Assembly (NCBI RefSeq): GCF_011762185.1
Contig: NZ_JAASQJ010000003.1
Location: 1,235,463 to 1,299,462 of the forward strand
Reading direction: 5' to 3'
Length of the DNA: 64,000 nucleotides
DNA from: Dyadobacter arcticus
GTDB taxonomy: Bacteria > Bacteroidota > Bacteroidia > Cytophagales > Spirosomataceae
Shown here in pieces: positions 45,912-55,141 of the stretch (the first letter of the stretch is position 1; each line of letters opens with the position of its first letter). Both the position numbers and the translations under genes were made by a program. The notes under the pieces were generated by a model that was not told the origin of the DNA, made no database searches, and saw only the letters and a program-made list of their open reading frames with translations.

Positions 45912-45927
45912 TGTTCGAAACTGGACA
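45912..45927. promoter_or_regulatory. Dyad TGTTCGAAACTGGACA upstream of a permease
   Basis: Imperfect palindrome (TGTTC/GGACA ends) about 120 bp upstream of the first tandem permease. A similar CGGACAT/ATGTCCG dyad precedes the second. Possibly a common operator. Confidence 0.3.
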
Positions 45928-46044
45928 TTTACCATACCTGCATAGCTCTTTACGGTATCCCTAGGCTGATTGGTATCCATGGCACAATAGTTGGACTTTG
46001 CGTACAGGTTCGGAAATCTAAGTCACTTATAACAGCCTACTCTC

Positions 46045-48468
46045 TTGATACAAAACCATATCAAAATGGCCCGACGCAGTCTGGGTCAGAACAAATGGTA
46101 CTCTGCCATTACAATAATTGGTTTGGCTATGGCACTCACCGTGGTCCTAATAATCGGACTTTACATTAACAATGAGTTGAGCTTTGACCGTTTCAACCAA
46201 AAAGCAGATCGTATATATCGAGTTAATAGTGACATCAGTTTTTCACTGCAAGGGTTACAAACGGCTGCTGCACCTACGCCACTCGGCGCGACTTTAAAGC
46301 GGGACATTCCAGAAGTTGAAGAAGCTGTCAGACTTGGCATCTATCAAAGCTGCTTAGTTAGAAGCACTCGTGAAAATATCCGTGAACAGGCTGTTTTACT
46401 TGCCGACTCTACCTTGTTTAACGTCTTTACGCTGCCGGTGCTCGCCGGCAATCCAAAAATGGCATTAGCCCAGCCTAATTCCGTTATCATTACGGAACGG
46501 ATGGCCAAAAAATATTTTGGTACAGCTAAGGCTTTGAATAAAGTTTTGATTTTTAACAACCAAGAATCAAAACAAGTGAGTGCTATTACCAAGGACATAC
46601 CGGTGCGATCGCATTTTCAAGTAGATTTCATTTTACCACTGTGGGAAACTAAAAATGCAAAAGTCGATAAGGGGGGTAATCATATTTTTAATACCTATAT
46701 TTTACTCAGGCCAGGGACTAATCCACGAGCAGTTGAAGCCAAATTTGAAACGATATTACAGACCTACATGGATCCTGCTCTCAGGCGGTTCTTTAACACA
46801 TCATTAGCCGAAGCACGAAAGAAAGGAAACTACTTTCGATATTCATTGATGCCGCTAACTGATATTCACCTACATTCCACAAGGGCAGGCGAGCTAACGC
46901 CAAACGGCAGTATAGAGTATGTGTATATCTTCACTGGTATCGGATTGTTTATCTTACTGATTGCTGTTGTCAATTTCATTAATCTGACAACGGCCCGCTC
47001 CATTAAGCGAGCCAGGGAAATTGGAGTTCGGAAGGTACTCGGATCTAACCGAAAAGGTTTGATATCGCAATTCTTGTCCGAATCCGTGTTGATAGCTTTC
47101 ATATCCATGCTCGGTGCATTGGTAATGGTCTTGGCCTTATTGCCTCTTTTTAATACTTTGACTGCTGAAAGTCTATCAATATCTGAGCTCCTGAATATCC
47201 CAAGCGCGATCGGGCTCTTGTCGTTCACGGCTTTAATTGGCATAATGGCAGGTATTTATCCTGCTTTTTATCTCTCATCGTTTCAACCAGCTACCGCTAT
47301 AAAAGGCATACTGGGATCACTGCCCAATGGGCAAAACCTGCGCAGCTCGCTTGTTGTGTTTCAATTCGCAATGTCCGTGCTGTTAATCATCGGAACTTTA
47401 CTCATTAACCAGCAGATGCATTTTATCCAAAGAAAAAACCTGGGTTTTGAAAAGGAACAGATTCTCATCCTAAAGACAACAGAAGTCCCTGACCACCAGC
47501 TTCGAACTTTTAAGGAAATTGCATTACAGAATAGCAAAGTAAAAGCTGCGACGATAAGTAGTTTTCTTCCTGTTACCTCCAAACGCAGCGGCGATTATTG
47601 GTATCCCCAGGGTCAGACTGATCAGAAATACTCAGTGATTATGCAGGAATGGGAAGTAGATGACGACTACTTGGCAACCTATAAAATGAAGTTACTCCAA
47701 GGCCGCTATTTCATAAAGGGGCAGGTGACTGATTCAGCTCGTGTAGTAATTAACAAAAGCGCTGCCAAGCAGCTTGGCTATAAACAGCCGGTAGGCAAAA
47801 CCATTCACAAACAAGGTGGTGAGCAGTTAACAATTATAGGCGTAGTCAAAGATTTCCATTACGAATCGCTACGAACTAAGATTGAACCCTTGTGCTTTAT
47901 GCTGGATACAGATATTGTCGCGGGCAGAAATAGTGATGCGCTATCGTTAAGACTGGAAACCGAAGATATGGTATCCTTACTATCCGCTTTGGAAAGTAAA
48001 TGGAAAAAAATATCACCGGGCCAGCCTTTTGAATACTCTTTTTTAAATGAAAGTTTTGACGACATGTATCGGACTGAACATAGGGTTCAAGTGCTTTTTA
48101 CAGTATTTACAACAATTGCTATCCTCATTTCCTGTCTGGGTTTATTTGGTCTGGCCACATTTACAGCCGAGCAACGCACCAAAGAAATTGGTGTTCGAAA
48201 GGTGCTGGGGGCCTCAGTGGCAAGCATTGTGACACTACTATCTAGAGATTTTCTCAAACCTGTACTATATGCCATCCTGATCGCCTCGCCAATTGCCTGG
48301 TATATGATGAACCGTTGGTTGGAAGACTTCAGTTACCGGATCAACATCGAGTGGTGGGTGTTTGTGCTGGCGGCGGGGCTAGCGGTGGGTATTGCCCTGA
48401 TTACGGTCAGTTTTCAAAGCATAAAAGCGGCATTAATGAATCCTGTGAGATCGCTAAAAAGTGATTAG
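46045..48468 (+). CDS. FtsX/MacB-type ABC permease (tandem copy 1)
   Basis: 807 residues from a TTG codon. The first residues (IQNHIKMARRSLGQNKWYSA) fit the family opening (x-x-N-x-x-K-x-A-x-R-x-L), so TTG at 46045 is preferred over the ATG at 46066. Two MacB_PCD periplasmic domains and two FtsX membrane units (EIGVRKVLGSNRKGLISQFL and KEIGVRKVLGASVASIVTLL). The C-terminus ends MNPVRSLKSD. No ATPase gene is adjacent. It is related to the second tandem copy; both end in nearly the same motif. Substrate unknown. Confidence 0.92.
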   Translation: MIQNHIKMARRSLGQNKWYSAITIIGLAMALTVVLIIGLYINNELSFDRFNQKADRIYRVNSDISFSLQGLQTAAAPTPLGATLKRDIPEVEEAVRLGIYQSCLVRSTRENIREQAVLLADSTLFNVFTLPVLAGNPKMALAQPNSVIITERMAKKYFGTAKALNKVLIFNNQESKQVSAITKDIPVRSHFQVDFILPLWETKNAKVDKGGNHIFNTYILLRPGTNPRAVEAKFETILQTYMDPALRRFFNTSLAEARKKGNYFRYSLMPLTDIHLHSTRAGELTPNGSIEYVYIFTGIGLFILLIAVVNFINLTTARSIKRAREIGVRKVLGSNRKGLISQFLSESVLIAFISMLGALVMVLALLPLFNTLTAESLSISELLNIPSAIGLLSFTALIGIMAGIYPAFYLSSFQPATAIKGILGSLPNGQNLRSSLVVFQFAMSVLLIIGTLLINQQMHFIQRKNLGFEKEQILILKTTEVPDHQLRTFKEIALQNSKVKAATISSFLPVTSKRSGDYWYPQGQTDQKYSVIMQEWEVDDDYLATYKMKLLQGRYFIKGQVTDSARVVINKSAAKQLGYKQPVGKTIHKQGGEQLTIIGVVKDFHYESLRTKIEPLCFMLDTDIVAGRNSDALSLRLETEDMVSLLSALESKWKKISPGQPFEYSFLNESFDDMYRTEHRVQVLFTVFTTIAILISCLGLFGLATFTAEQRTKEIGVRKVLGASVASIVTLLSRDFLKPVLYAILIASPIAWYMMNRWLEDFSYRINIEWWVFVLAAGLAVGIALITVSFQSIKAALMNPVRSLKSD

Positions 48469-48553
48469 CCTCAAAATGAACAATGGTCACCTGACTACTT
48501 CCTGATTTAGGTAGGATAACTTTTGCCTGATATCCAACAACTATTAATGTCTG

Positions 48554-49171
48554 TCATGCCGCTTTCTGATATTTTTTGATGGCATTCTTTTTAATCCAGT
48601 TTGACAGGGTTGCTTCCGTCACCCGGTAACGGTCTGCAATGTACTTTTGACTCGAGCCATTGAGCAGCAATGCTTCGATCTCAGGCCGAAACTGATCAAG
48701 TTTGCTTTTTCCTGGCCCAGTTGGCCTGCCTAGTTTGATTCCGGATAATTTTTTGGCTGCGAGAGACTCTTTCGTCCGCTTGCTGATCAGGTCTCTTTCA
48801 ATTTCCGATGCCATGGCAAAAACCATAGCCATCACTTTACTCTGGATTGAGTCATCAAGTTGCCAAGCACCTTTCACTGTGTAGATCCGGATACCCTTCT
48901 GCATGGCGATTGATATTATTTCCATCACTTCAAGCATAGATCTGCCAAGTCTGGAAAATTCACTAAGCAATATCACATCTCCTTTTTTAAGCTCATCTAG
49001 AATGGGACCTATTTTGCGGTTACGCCAAGAAACTTTCCCGGAAACTTTTTCCTGGACAAACTCGACTTTTCCTAAATTTTTCTCATTAGCCAGGTGCAGT
49101 ATGTCGGCTTTGTTCTTTTCAAGGTCTTGGTCCAGGGTCGAGACACGTAAGTAGGCGATATTTCGAGGCAT
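48554..49171 (-). CDS. Serine recombinase (resolvase/invertase family)
   Basis: 205 residues. The resolvase catalytic domain starts MPRNIAYLRVSTLDQD with the nucleophile Ser11, followed by LLSEFSRLGRSMLEVMEII (the conserved Arg region) and the E-helix MVFAMASEIERDLISKRTKE. The C-terminal part has a Hin-like helix-turn-helix (SQKYIADRYRVTEATLSNWI). Its length and layout match site-specific resolvases/invertases of mobile elements. It is inserted on the opposite strand between two related permease genes. The companion transposase is not seen. Confidence 0.95.
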   Translation of the reverse strand: MPRNIAYLRVSTLDQDLEKNKADILHLANEKNLGKVEFVQEKVSGKVSWRNRKIGPILDELKKGDVILLSEFSRLGRSMLEVMEIISIAMQKGIRIYTVKGAWQLDDSIQSKVMAMVFAMASEIERDLISKRTKESLAAKKLSGIKLGRPTGPGKSKLDQFRPEIEALLLNGSSQKYIADRYRVTEATLSNWIKKNAIKKYQKAA

Positions 49172-49515
49172 TTTTAAATGATTAGATGAAAACCTAATTA
49201 TCAGATTTATTTTATAACAATAGCAATGTAATATTAAAGCCTTTTTGCTAAATTATCCTTACTGTTTATACGAACGTTTATTTTATAATTTTGTGCTACT
49301 ACTTTCTCCCCAATTGTTAGGGCAAAGCGAACACCACGGTAGGTATCAACTTATTCTGCCATCACTCATAGAAGCGGACATTCCCGGCAGAATATGTCCG
49401 AAATCGTACAAAAAAATTTGGCTTTTCATTCTTACAGACGCATACAGCTACTTTTAGTGATTAGGTATAAAAGTTGAGTACCTCAAGATCGCATACATTC
49501 AAACACAAGACAATC
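49172..49515. other. Intergenic region with dyad before second permease
   Basis: It holds an inverted repeat CGGACAT (49375-49381) and ATGTCCG (49394-49400) about 120 bp upstream of the permease start. Otherwise nothing recognised. Confidence 0.35.
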
Positions 49516-51936
49516 ATGTTAGAAAACTATGTAAAAATCGCTTGGCGAAATCTCTGGAAGCAAAAAAGCCATTCAGCAACCAACATAATAGGTCTGATGG
49601 TGGCCTTTAGCGCCAGCACGCTACTCTTGCTGTCGGCCTACTTCGAGTTCTCCTACGACCGCTTTCATAAAAACGCTTCTTATATCTTTCGCCCTTACTT
49701 AATATTTAACGAGGCTGAAAGCACATATAAAGCGGCATCAGTGCCTTATCCATTCATTCCCACACTGAAAGCAGAGTTCCCTGAGATCAGTAAAGCAACT
49801 CGCTTTATAGCATCTAGCGGTAAAATCTCCTACCAAACGAAAGAGCTAACAAAAGACATCCGCTGTGCGGATCCAGATATACTGACCCTGTTTTCATTCC
49901 CCATGCGGCAAGGAAACGCCAGTACAGCACTAAACAGTCTGAGTAATTTAGTTATTAGTGAAAAGATGGCCAAGGATGTATTTGGAACAAATAATCCGCT
50001 AGGCAAATCTGTACTGATTAGAGGGTTTGGTGAACCCAAGACGTTTATTGTTACGGGCGTTGTGGCTGATGCTCCGGCAAACTCGTCCCTGCAATACGAT
50101 GCTTTTATCCGCATTGAAAACCAGCCTAATTACACCGAAAATAAGAGACAATGGAATAATCGGAACCACACCGCCTATGTAAGCTTGAAGCCAGGCACCA
50201 GCCCCGAAGAGATTGATAAACGGCTCCGGGCCTTTGCCAATACCTACTTTCAGGAACTAATTCGTGATCTGACCAAGAACGGTGCCCGGCCGGATGAACA
50301 TGGCAGCGTGGTGACAGTAGGAATGCAACCACTCACAGATGTTCACTTTAACACCCATTTAACAGTGGGCCAACAGACAGGTCGGAGATATTTGTACATA
50401 CTTATAACTATCAGTACAGTTATTTTATTAATTGCCCTTATCAACTTCATTAACCTGACTCTCGCTCAATCATTCACTCGGGCTCGGGAAGTTGGGGTAC
50501 GCAAATCCTTAGGTGCGCAGAAAAGTCAGTTGTTTGCGCAATTATGGGGTGAAGCTATACTTATTTGTAGTCTAAGCTTATTGCTAGGTGTTGGGTTAGC
50601 GGCTTTGCTGTTACCCTATTTCAATACGCTGTTTAACGCCAAACTTTCACTGGCTCTGCTGACCAACCCGCTAATGATATTAACTATTGCAGTTGGATTA
50701 GGACTAATTACCTTACTAGCAGGAGGCTATCCAGCCCTTCGAATAGCCCGTTTTTCAACGGTCAATGTCTTAAAAGGAGTCCTTACCAATGGTAAGCTAA
50801 GTGGACTGAGAAACAGCTTGATTATTACTCAGTTTGCAATTGCCTGTACCCTCATTATATGCACGTTTATTGTCCTTCGCCAACTGCATTACCTGCGGGA
50901 TAAGCCATTGGGATTTATTGAAGAGCAAGTGATTAGCCTCCCCGTGGGCGATGAAATAAACGGAGTGGCTGCGTTACGCCAACTCCGCAATCGGCTGGCC
51001 AACAACCCCCAGGTTATGGCTGTCAGTGGTACGGCGATAAACATCGGTAGCGGCCTGGACGGAGGCGAGTCACAGAGCCGTATGGGGTTTATGTTTAACG
51101 GAAAGGAAGTTGTAACCGATTGGTTACGAGTCGATTATGATTATTTGAAGACATTAGGCATACACCTTCAGGCTGGTCGCGATTTCACAACCTCGTTTGC
51201 AACAGATTCCACATCAGCCGTTCTAATTAATGCCACAATGGCCAAAAAACTAGGTCCAGGTAACCAAGTTGGTACGATTTTCAAAGCTGGCGAAAATGAC
51301 AATCCTTATCAGGTTGTCGGCGTTATTGACGACTTTCATTTGTATCGCCTACAAAATCGAATTGAACCGATGACGCTACATTTGCAATTCCGTGACCCGA
51401 TCCAGTATATTCTGATCCGGACCACGCCACAGGGAATGCTATCAGTCATGAAAACTCTTAAAAATGAATGGGGACAAATTGCGCCCAAATCAGAATTTTT
51501 AGCCTCCTTTTTGGACGACAATACCGATCGTTGGTATAAACAGGAGGAACGTCAATCACAGATGTATGGTATTGCAGCTGGTATTGCGATATTGCTCTCT
51601 TGCATGGGGTTGTTTGCTATTGTTATATTATCGACCGAGCAACGAACCAAAGAAATTGGTATTCGGAAAGTATTAGGCGCATCGGTCGCCAGCCTAGTGA
51701 CCTTACTGTCAAAAGACTTTCTCAAACTGATCGTAATCGCCGTTGTAATTGCCAGTTCCCTGGCTTGGTATGCTATGAACCAATGGCTGCAGGACTTTGC
51801 CTATAAGATTGAGATGGAGTGGTGGGTATTTGTTGGAGCGGGTCTGCTGGCCATTGGGATTGCTTTGCTGACAGTTAGTCTTCAAAGCGTTAAAGCTGCG
51901 CTAATGAATCCAGTAAGGTCACTAAAAAGTGACTAG
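49516..51936 (+). CDS. FtsX/MacB-type ABC permease (tandem copy 2)
   Basis: 806 residues from MLENYVKIAWRNLWKQKSHS, the usual family opening; the frame extends 14 codons further upstream without family features. Same layout as copy 1: two periplasmic MacB_PCD domains and two FtsX units (REVGVRKSLGAQKSQLFAQL and KEIGIRKVLGASVASLVTLL), C-terminus MNPVRSLKSD. It differs clearly from copy 1 in the periplasmic parts, so it is an old paralogue rather than a recent duplication. No ATPase nearby. Confidence 0.93.
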   Translation: MLENYVKIAWRNLWKQKSHSATNIIGLMVAFSASTLLLLSAYFEFSYDRFHKNASYIFRPYLIFNEAESTYKAASVPYPFIPTLKAEFPEISKATRFIASSGKISYQTKELTKDIRCADPDILTLFSFPMRQGNASTALNSLSNLVISEKMAKDVFGTNNPLGKSVLIRGFGEPKTFIVTGVVADAPANSSLQYDAFIRIENQPNYTENKRQWNNRNHTAYVSLKPGTSPEEIDKRLRAFANTYFQELIRDLTKNGARPDEHGSVVTVGMQPLTDVHFNTHLTVGQQTGRRYLYILITISTVILLIALINFINLTLAQSFTRAREVGVRKSLGAQKSQLFAQLWGEAILICSLSLLLGVGLAALLLPYFNTLFNAKLSLALLTNPLMILTIAVGLGLITLLAGGYPALRIARFSTVNVLKGVLTNGKLSGLRNSLIITQFAIACTLIICTFIVLRQLHYLRDKPLGFIEEQVISLPVGDEINGVAALRQLRNRLANNPQVMAVSGTAINIGSGLDGGESQSRMGFMFNGKEVVTDWLRVDYDYLKTLGIHLQAGRDFTTSFATDSTSAVLINATMAKKLGPGNQVGTIFKAGENDNPYQVVGVIDDFHLYRLQNRIEPMTLHLQFRDPIQYILIRTTPQGMLSVMKTLKNEWGQIAPKSEFLASFLDDNTDRWYKQEERQSQMYGIAAGIAILLSCMGLFAIVILSTEQRTKEIGIRKVLGASVASLVTLLSKDFLKLIVIAVVIASSLAWYAMNQWLQDFAYKIEMEWWVFVGAGLLAIGIALLTVSLQSVKAALMNPVRSLKSD

Positions 51937-52223
51937 CTTCTAGGAAACTAATAACCTGCTTTCGTTGCAAACATAATATAAAACTTAAGTTTTCTAATAA
52001 TAGACCATGTCAACCACATCCTGTTGTGACAAGCGTGTTCCGCATTTATTGAATAACAGTCATGTCGTGATATAATCATTTTTATTGTTCAGATTTTCGC
52101 ACTAGTTGTTCGTTTTAGAACAAAAAAATACGTTTTTAATTATTGTAATATCCTGAAATTCAATTTTTTACAATATGGCATACAATTAGTAGATGTAAAT
52201 TTTCAATTTTATAATTGTTTGTC
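51937..52223. other. AT-rich intergenic region
   Basis: Very AT-rich spacer with no gene seen. TATAATTGTTTG just before 52224 resembles a Bacteroidota promoter or leader box for the broken hydrolase gene. Confidence 0.3.
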
Positions 52224-53019
52224 ATGAAGGGTTTCTCATTAGTCTTTTTTTTATGTTTATCGCATTCTTGGACTGTTGTATTGAGCCAAAGTAATCTTCC
52301 TTCCAAATTTGTAAACGTTTCTGGCAAAAAGATGGCTTATAAGGCTTTCGGTTTAGAGAATCGTAAACCGGGCCAGGCAATTATTCTATTTGAAAGCGGG
52401 TTAGGAGCTGGGGGTGATAGCTATGAACCTTTGTTTACAAGTTTAGAAAAAGCCGCATCAGGAATTGCATATGATCGAAATGGAATTGGCCGCTCTGAAA
52501 TTGACTCTAGTTGTTGGTTTGGTGTTCATTGATCCTACTGACTTTATGCTGACCAATGAAGAAGATCAACTGGTAAGAACAAGGTCGAAAAGTGCCATAG
52601 GATATCAAAAACTATGGCAGATCCTGCTAAAAAAGATGGAGAGCGATACCCTTACGCCGGTGGGTATTCGTTATGAAATGAGCCGACAATACAACGCAAG
52701 TGTGCCAATTTTTTTTAAAGAATATCGATCCATATCTGCTCTGCCCCCTATTCCAACTACAGTATTTATTGCTTACAATAGACGAGTCGAGCAACACGAA
52801 TTGGCTTTGAGTAAGGAATTGAAAATTAACTTGAAACCTTGGTTTAAAGAGCTGGATCAACTACGCATTCAGCATTATGCCCAAATGATAGAAAATAGCC
52901 CGCAGAGTCGTTTAATTCTTCTGCCGCAGTATAGCCACGGAATCCATCAACAAGATCCTATACTGGTCAGTAACGCAATCTTAGAGGTACTAAAAACAAT
53001 TGGCCCAAAGCCAAAATAA
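52224..53019 (+). pseudogene. Alpha/beta hydrolase with internal deletion
   Basis: The first part (MKGFSLVFFLCLSHSWTVVL signal, then GQAIILFESGLGAGGDSYEP and IAYDRNGIGRSE) is the N-terminal third of an alpha/beta hydrolase with its oxyanion loop. At about 52508 the match jumps, in a different frame, to VGLVFIDPTDFMLTNEED and continues to a C-terminal part with the catalytic His region (LILLPQYSHGIHQQDP). The segment that should carry the G-x-S-x-G nucleophile elbow is absent. A deletion of roughly 40 codons plus a frameshift has therefore killed the gene. Confidence 0.75.
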
Positions 53020-53094
53020 CGTTCCCTTGATTAGGAGACGGTTATTAAATTACATTTTGACGAGCATATCCCCGGCTTCTCTTAGCACTCTTAT

Positions 53095-53179
53095 ACAACA
53101 AAACGCTCCTTTGCAAGACTGTGATCTTCCTATCCATCAGAGTTTATATCCGTCGCACAGATTGGACGTTATTTGAGAT
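53095..53179 (+). repeat. 85-bp cassette-type repeat, copy E
   Basis: Left arm ACAACAAAACGCTCCTTTGC, right arm CGTCGCACAGATTGGACGTT followed by ATTTGAGAT. Same orientation and 8/9-nt asymmetry. Confidence 0.7.
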
Positions 53180-53325
53180 ATATGGAATAGCATCGATTCT
53201 GGTGACCAAACAGAGAATGCTTTTAGGACGACGATAACGCACAAATCCCATTTTCATACTTCTATCACCAAGACTTCGCGCATGCCGATGAAGCCGCGTT
53301 AGAAGTAGCTTTTGCTTTGATCGCA

Positions 53326-53802
53326 TCAATTGATATAAGTTGGAAAGAATTCGATGATTGTATTCGAGGGAACTTTGGGAACAATAATGAAAACATAGCT
53401 AACTCCATCATCGGTGCAGATTCCACACGTCATTGTAGCATTTATAATAAGTTTATGTTTATCACAGTCGGCTTCAACTGTTTGATTTACCACGTACGTT
53501 TTTCCGCCCCCGTTCACGCTGATAACAATCAAACTCTTAGATTTGAAATCAACCTTCTTTCTTAGGTAGATGATATAAAGCTTTTCATACATGTCAGATT
53601 CATCCTGAATTATGTTGTAGTCCAATTTGGTAGTACCAACATGATTTAAATAGGCTCCAGGATTCAAGTCGTCATTGAATAGTTCGAAATTAACAGGACC
53701 GCCCTGACAGCTGTATACGAAGGGCGACTCCTCGTGGCATGCAATAAAGGCCAGGATTGACAGGCAACAGAATCCAACACTCAGCAATAACCTTAAGAAC
53801 AT
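53326..53802 (-). CDS. Putative lipoprotein of unknown family
   Basis: 158 residues from MFLRLLLSVGFCCLSILAFI, lipobox FIAC. The mature part is beta-rich with several Cys (FVYSCQGGPVNFELF, then TVEADCDKHKLIINATMTCG with ICTDDG). A frame to 53844 adds 14 residues before the signal peptide and is less likely. Family not recognised. The only gene between repeat copies E and F. Confidence 0.65.
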   Translation of the reverse strand: MFLRLLLSVGFCCLSILAFIACHEESPFVYSCQGGPVNFELFNDDLNPGAYLNHVGTTKLDYNIIQDESDMYEKLYIIYLRKKVDFKSKSLIVISVNGGGKTYVVNQTVEADCDKHKLIINATMTCGICTDDGVSYVFIIVPKVPSNTIIEFFPTYIN

Positions 53803-53897
53803 AGCAATATCTATTTTCCGAACCGTTAAGCAGCTAAGCCTCACGTAGTATAACGCGTATGTATAAATAATCTTATTCGAAAACTATGTTGGAACAC

Positions 53898-53982
53898 TCT
53901 CGCAAAACGCTCGAACCTGATATCGCGTCCCATGCCCGTGTTATCTATTCCGATGAATTAGATTTCGGACGTTTCGTGAGAT
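53898..53982 (+). repeat. 85-bp cassette-type repeat, copy F
   Basis: Left arm TCTCGCAAAACGCTCGAACC, right arm TTAGATTTCGGACGTTTCGT followed by GAGAT. Same orientation and asymmetry. Confidence 0.7.
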
Positions 53983-54052
53983 AGTGCTTCTCCGGGGTTT
54001 AACAGAAAAGGAGCCAAAATTTCACCGGTTTTCGTCAAAAACAAGAGTCCTA

Positions 54053-54718
54053 TTAGTAAAGGGCAACATCCGCGAGTAAAACTGAGCAGCGCGTTAGATG
54101 GATCATATATGTTTTTCGAAGCATCAGGACTGATATCCGTGATGAAAATATGCGTTCGGTTCGGCTATTATTGCTCAATGGAGAATAGTACAGCCGTACC
54201 GCACCACTGGCAAAGGTGTGCGTCTTTATCAATTCTAAAACCACTCCGTCTACCAGTTCGTCAAATAAAGGCAAACCTTTTCGCGCCACCACCGGGTGGA
54301 CCATCAGCTGAAATTCATCTACGAGGCCGAGGTTGATGAGGGCAATAATCAGGCTGCGGCTGCAAACCAGAATGTCACCGCCATCTTCTTCCCGGAGCGC
54401 CAGCGTTTCCGCTTCGAGGTCGCGGGAAGCAACCTTTGCGCTTTTCCAATCCACACTTTGCAAGGTGCGGGAAAATACGATTTTGGGGATAGCGTCCATA
54501 TTCATTGCAAAATCATCCATCGATTTTTCTCCACTGGGGTGTTCCGCCAAGCCTTTCCAGAACTCCATTAGCAGATAAGTTTTCCTGCCGTACAATGCAG
54601 TACCGGCATTTTTCAGGAGCTCACCGTAGTAATCGTGCACTGCTTCGTCGGGCGAGACTGCGGTGTGATCGCAAAAACCGTCGAGCGTCATATTGATAGC
54701 GGCAATTATCTTTCTCAT
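54053..54718 (-). CDS. Dihydrofolate reductase-like (RibD C-terminal) protein, extended C-terminus
   Basis: 221 residues. The first about 182 fit the RibD_C/DHFR-like family: MRKIIAAINMTLDGFCDH, LYGRKTYLLMEFW, GGDILVCSRSLIIALINLGL, VHPVVARKGLPLF, and the usual end strand AVRLYYSPL. Family members normally stop within a few residues of this strand. Here about 40 residues of basic, unrelated sequence (RTERIFSSRISVLMLRKTYM) follow, as if the normal stop was lost. It probably binds NADPH; the substrate is unknown. Alone between repeat copies F and G. Confidence 0.82.
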   Translation of the reverse strand: MRKIIAAINMTLDGFCDHTAVSPDEAVHDYYGELLKNAGTALYGRKTYLLMEFWKGLAEHPSGEKSMDDFAMNMDAIPKIVFSRTLQSVDWKSAKVASRDLEAETLALREEDGGDILVCSRSLIIALINLGLVDEFQLMVHPVVARKGLPLFDELVDGVVLELIKTHTFASGAVRLYYSPLSNNSRTERIFSSRISVLMLRKTYMIHLTRCSVLLADVALY

Positions 54719-54799
54719 ACGTGATCAAATTTGTTGATAGGTTTTGAACAGTAGCAAAAATAGCCAACTGCAAATCCGTTACCGCGGCCATTTCAAACA

Positions 54800-54821
54800 T
54801 ATTCAGGGGGTATTTGAGACG
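54800..54821 (+). repeat. Partial cassette-type repeat, copy G (right arm)
   Basis: TATTCAGGGGGTATTTGAGA matches the right arm of copies A and B. No convincing left arm is seen. Confidence 0.4.
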
Positions 54822-55141
54822 ACTTTGAAACCTCAATCTGATTAAAAGGTGGTCAGCTATTGGATGGGGGCTCTTCCCCACCTATTTTGGCACCGCGCAC
54901 GTTATCTCATTTAAGCCATTGAAGCTTTCAATATTTGTTAAGCACTTTAAAGGACTGGGCGGGTCGGCGCCTTATTCCACTTTATTATCCCTTTGTCCGT
55001 TTGATGCGGGCTGCAAGGGAACAAAATAAGTTAATAAATTATGTGTTAGTGGTTTGTCATGTTATTTCAATTACCATGTAGTATTTTCGGGTCGATCATA
55101 GGAATAATATTTATGTTAATCTTCTCAAATCGTCAACATGT
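54822..55141. other. Intergenic region before BspA-like gene
   Basis: No gene. A hairpin-like GGTGG/GGGGA-rich stretch near 54847-54883 and an ACGTTATCTCA sequence at 54899-54909 (the repeat end motif) are present. The promoter of the BspA-like gene is probably in the AT-rich last 80 bp. Confidence 0.35.

Larger units (their letters stand above)
45165..46044. other. Gene-free mobile-element boundary region
   Basis: 880 bp with no supported gene. It holds a strong hairpin (45333-45365), a fragment resembling a tRNA 3' end, an inverted repeat (45775-45825) and a GGACA/TGTTC dyad before the next permease. Two near-matching segments (TCTCGATTTGCTCACCAG at about 45273 and TCTCGATTTACTCACCGG at about 45464) suggest an imperfect duplication of about 190 bp spacing. 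Confidence 0.5.

Noticed and set aside
48554..49171. Complete Tn3-type transposon
   Set aside because: Only the resolvase-like gene is present; no transposase gene or terminal repeats could be seen around it.
49245..49457. 70-codon plus-strand ORF before the second permease
   Set aside because: Low-complexity composition, no start context, lies over a regulatory dyad.
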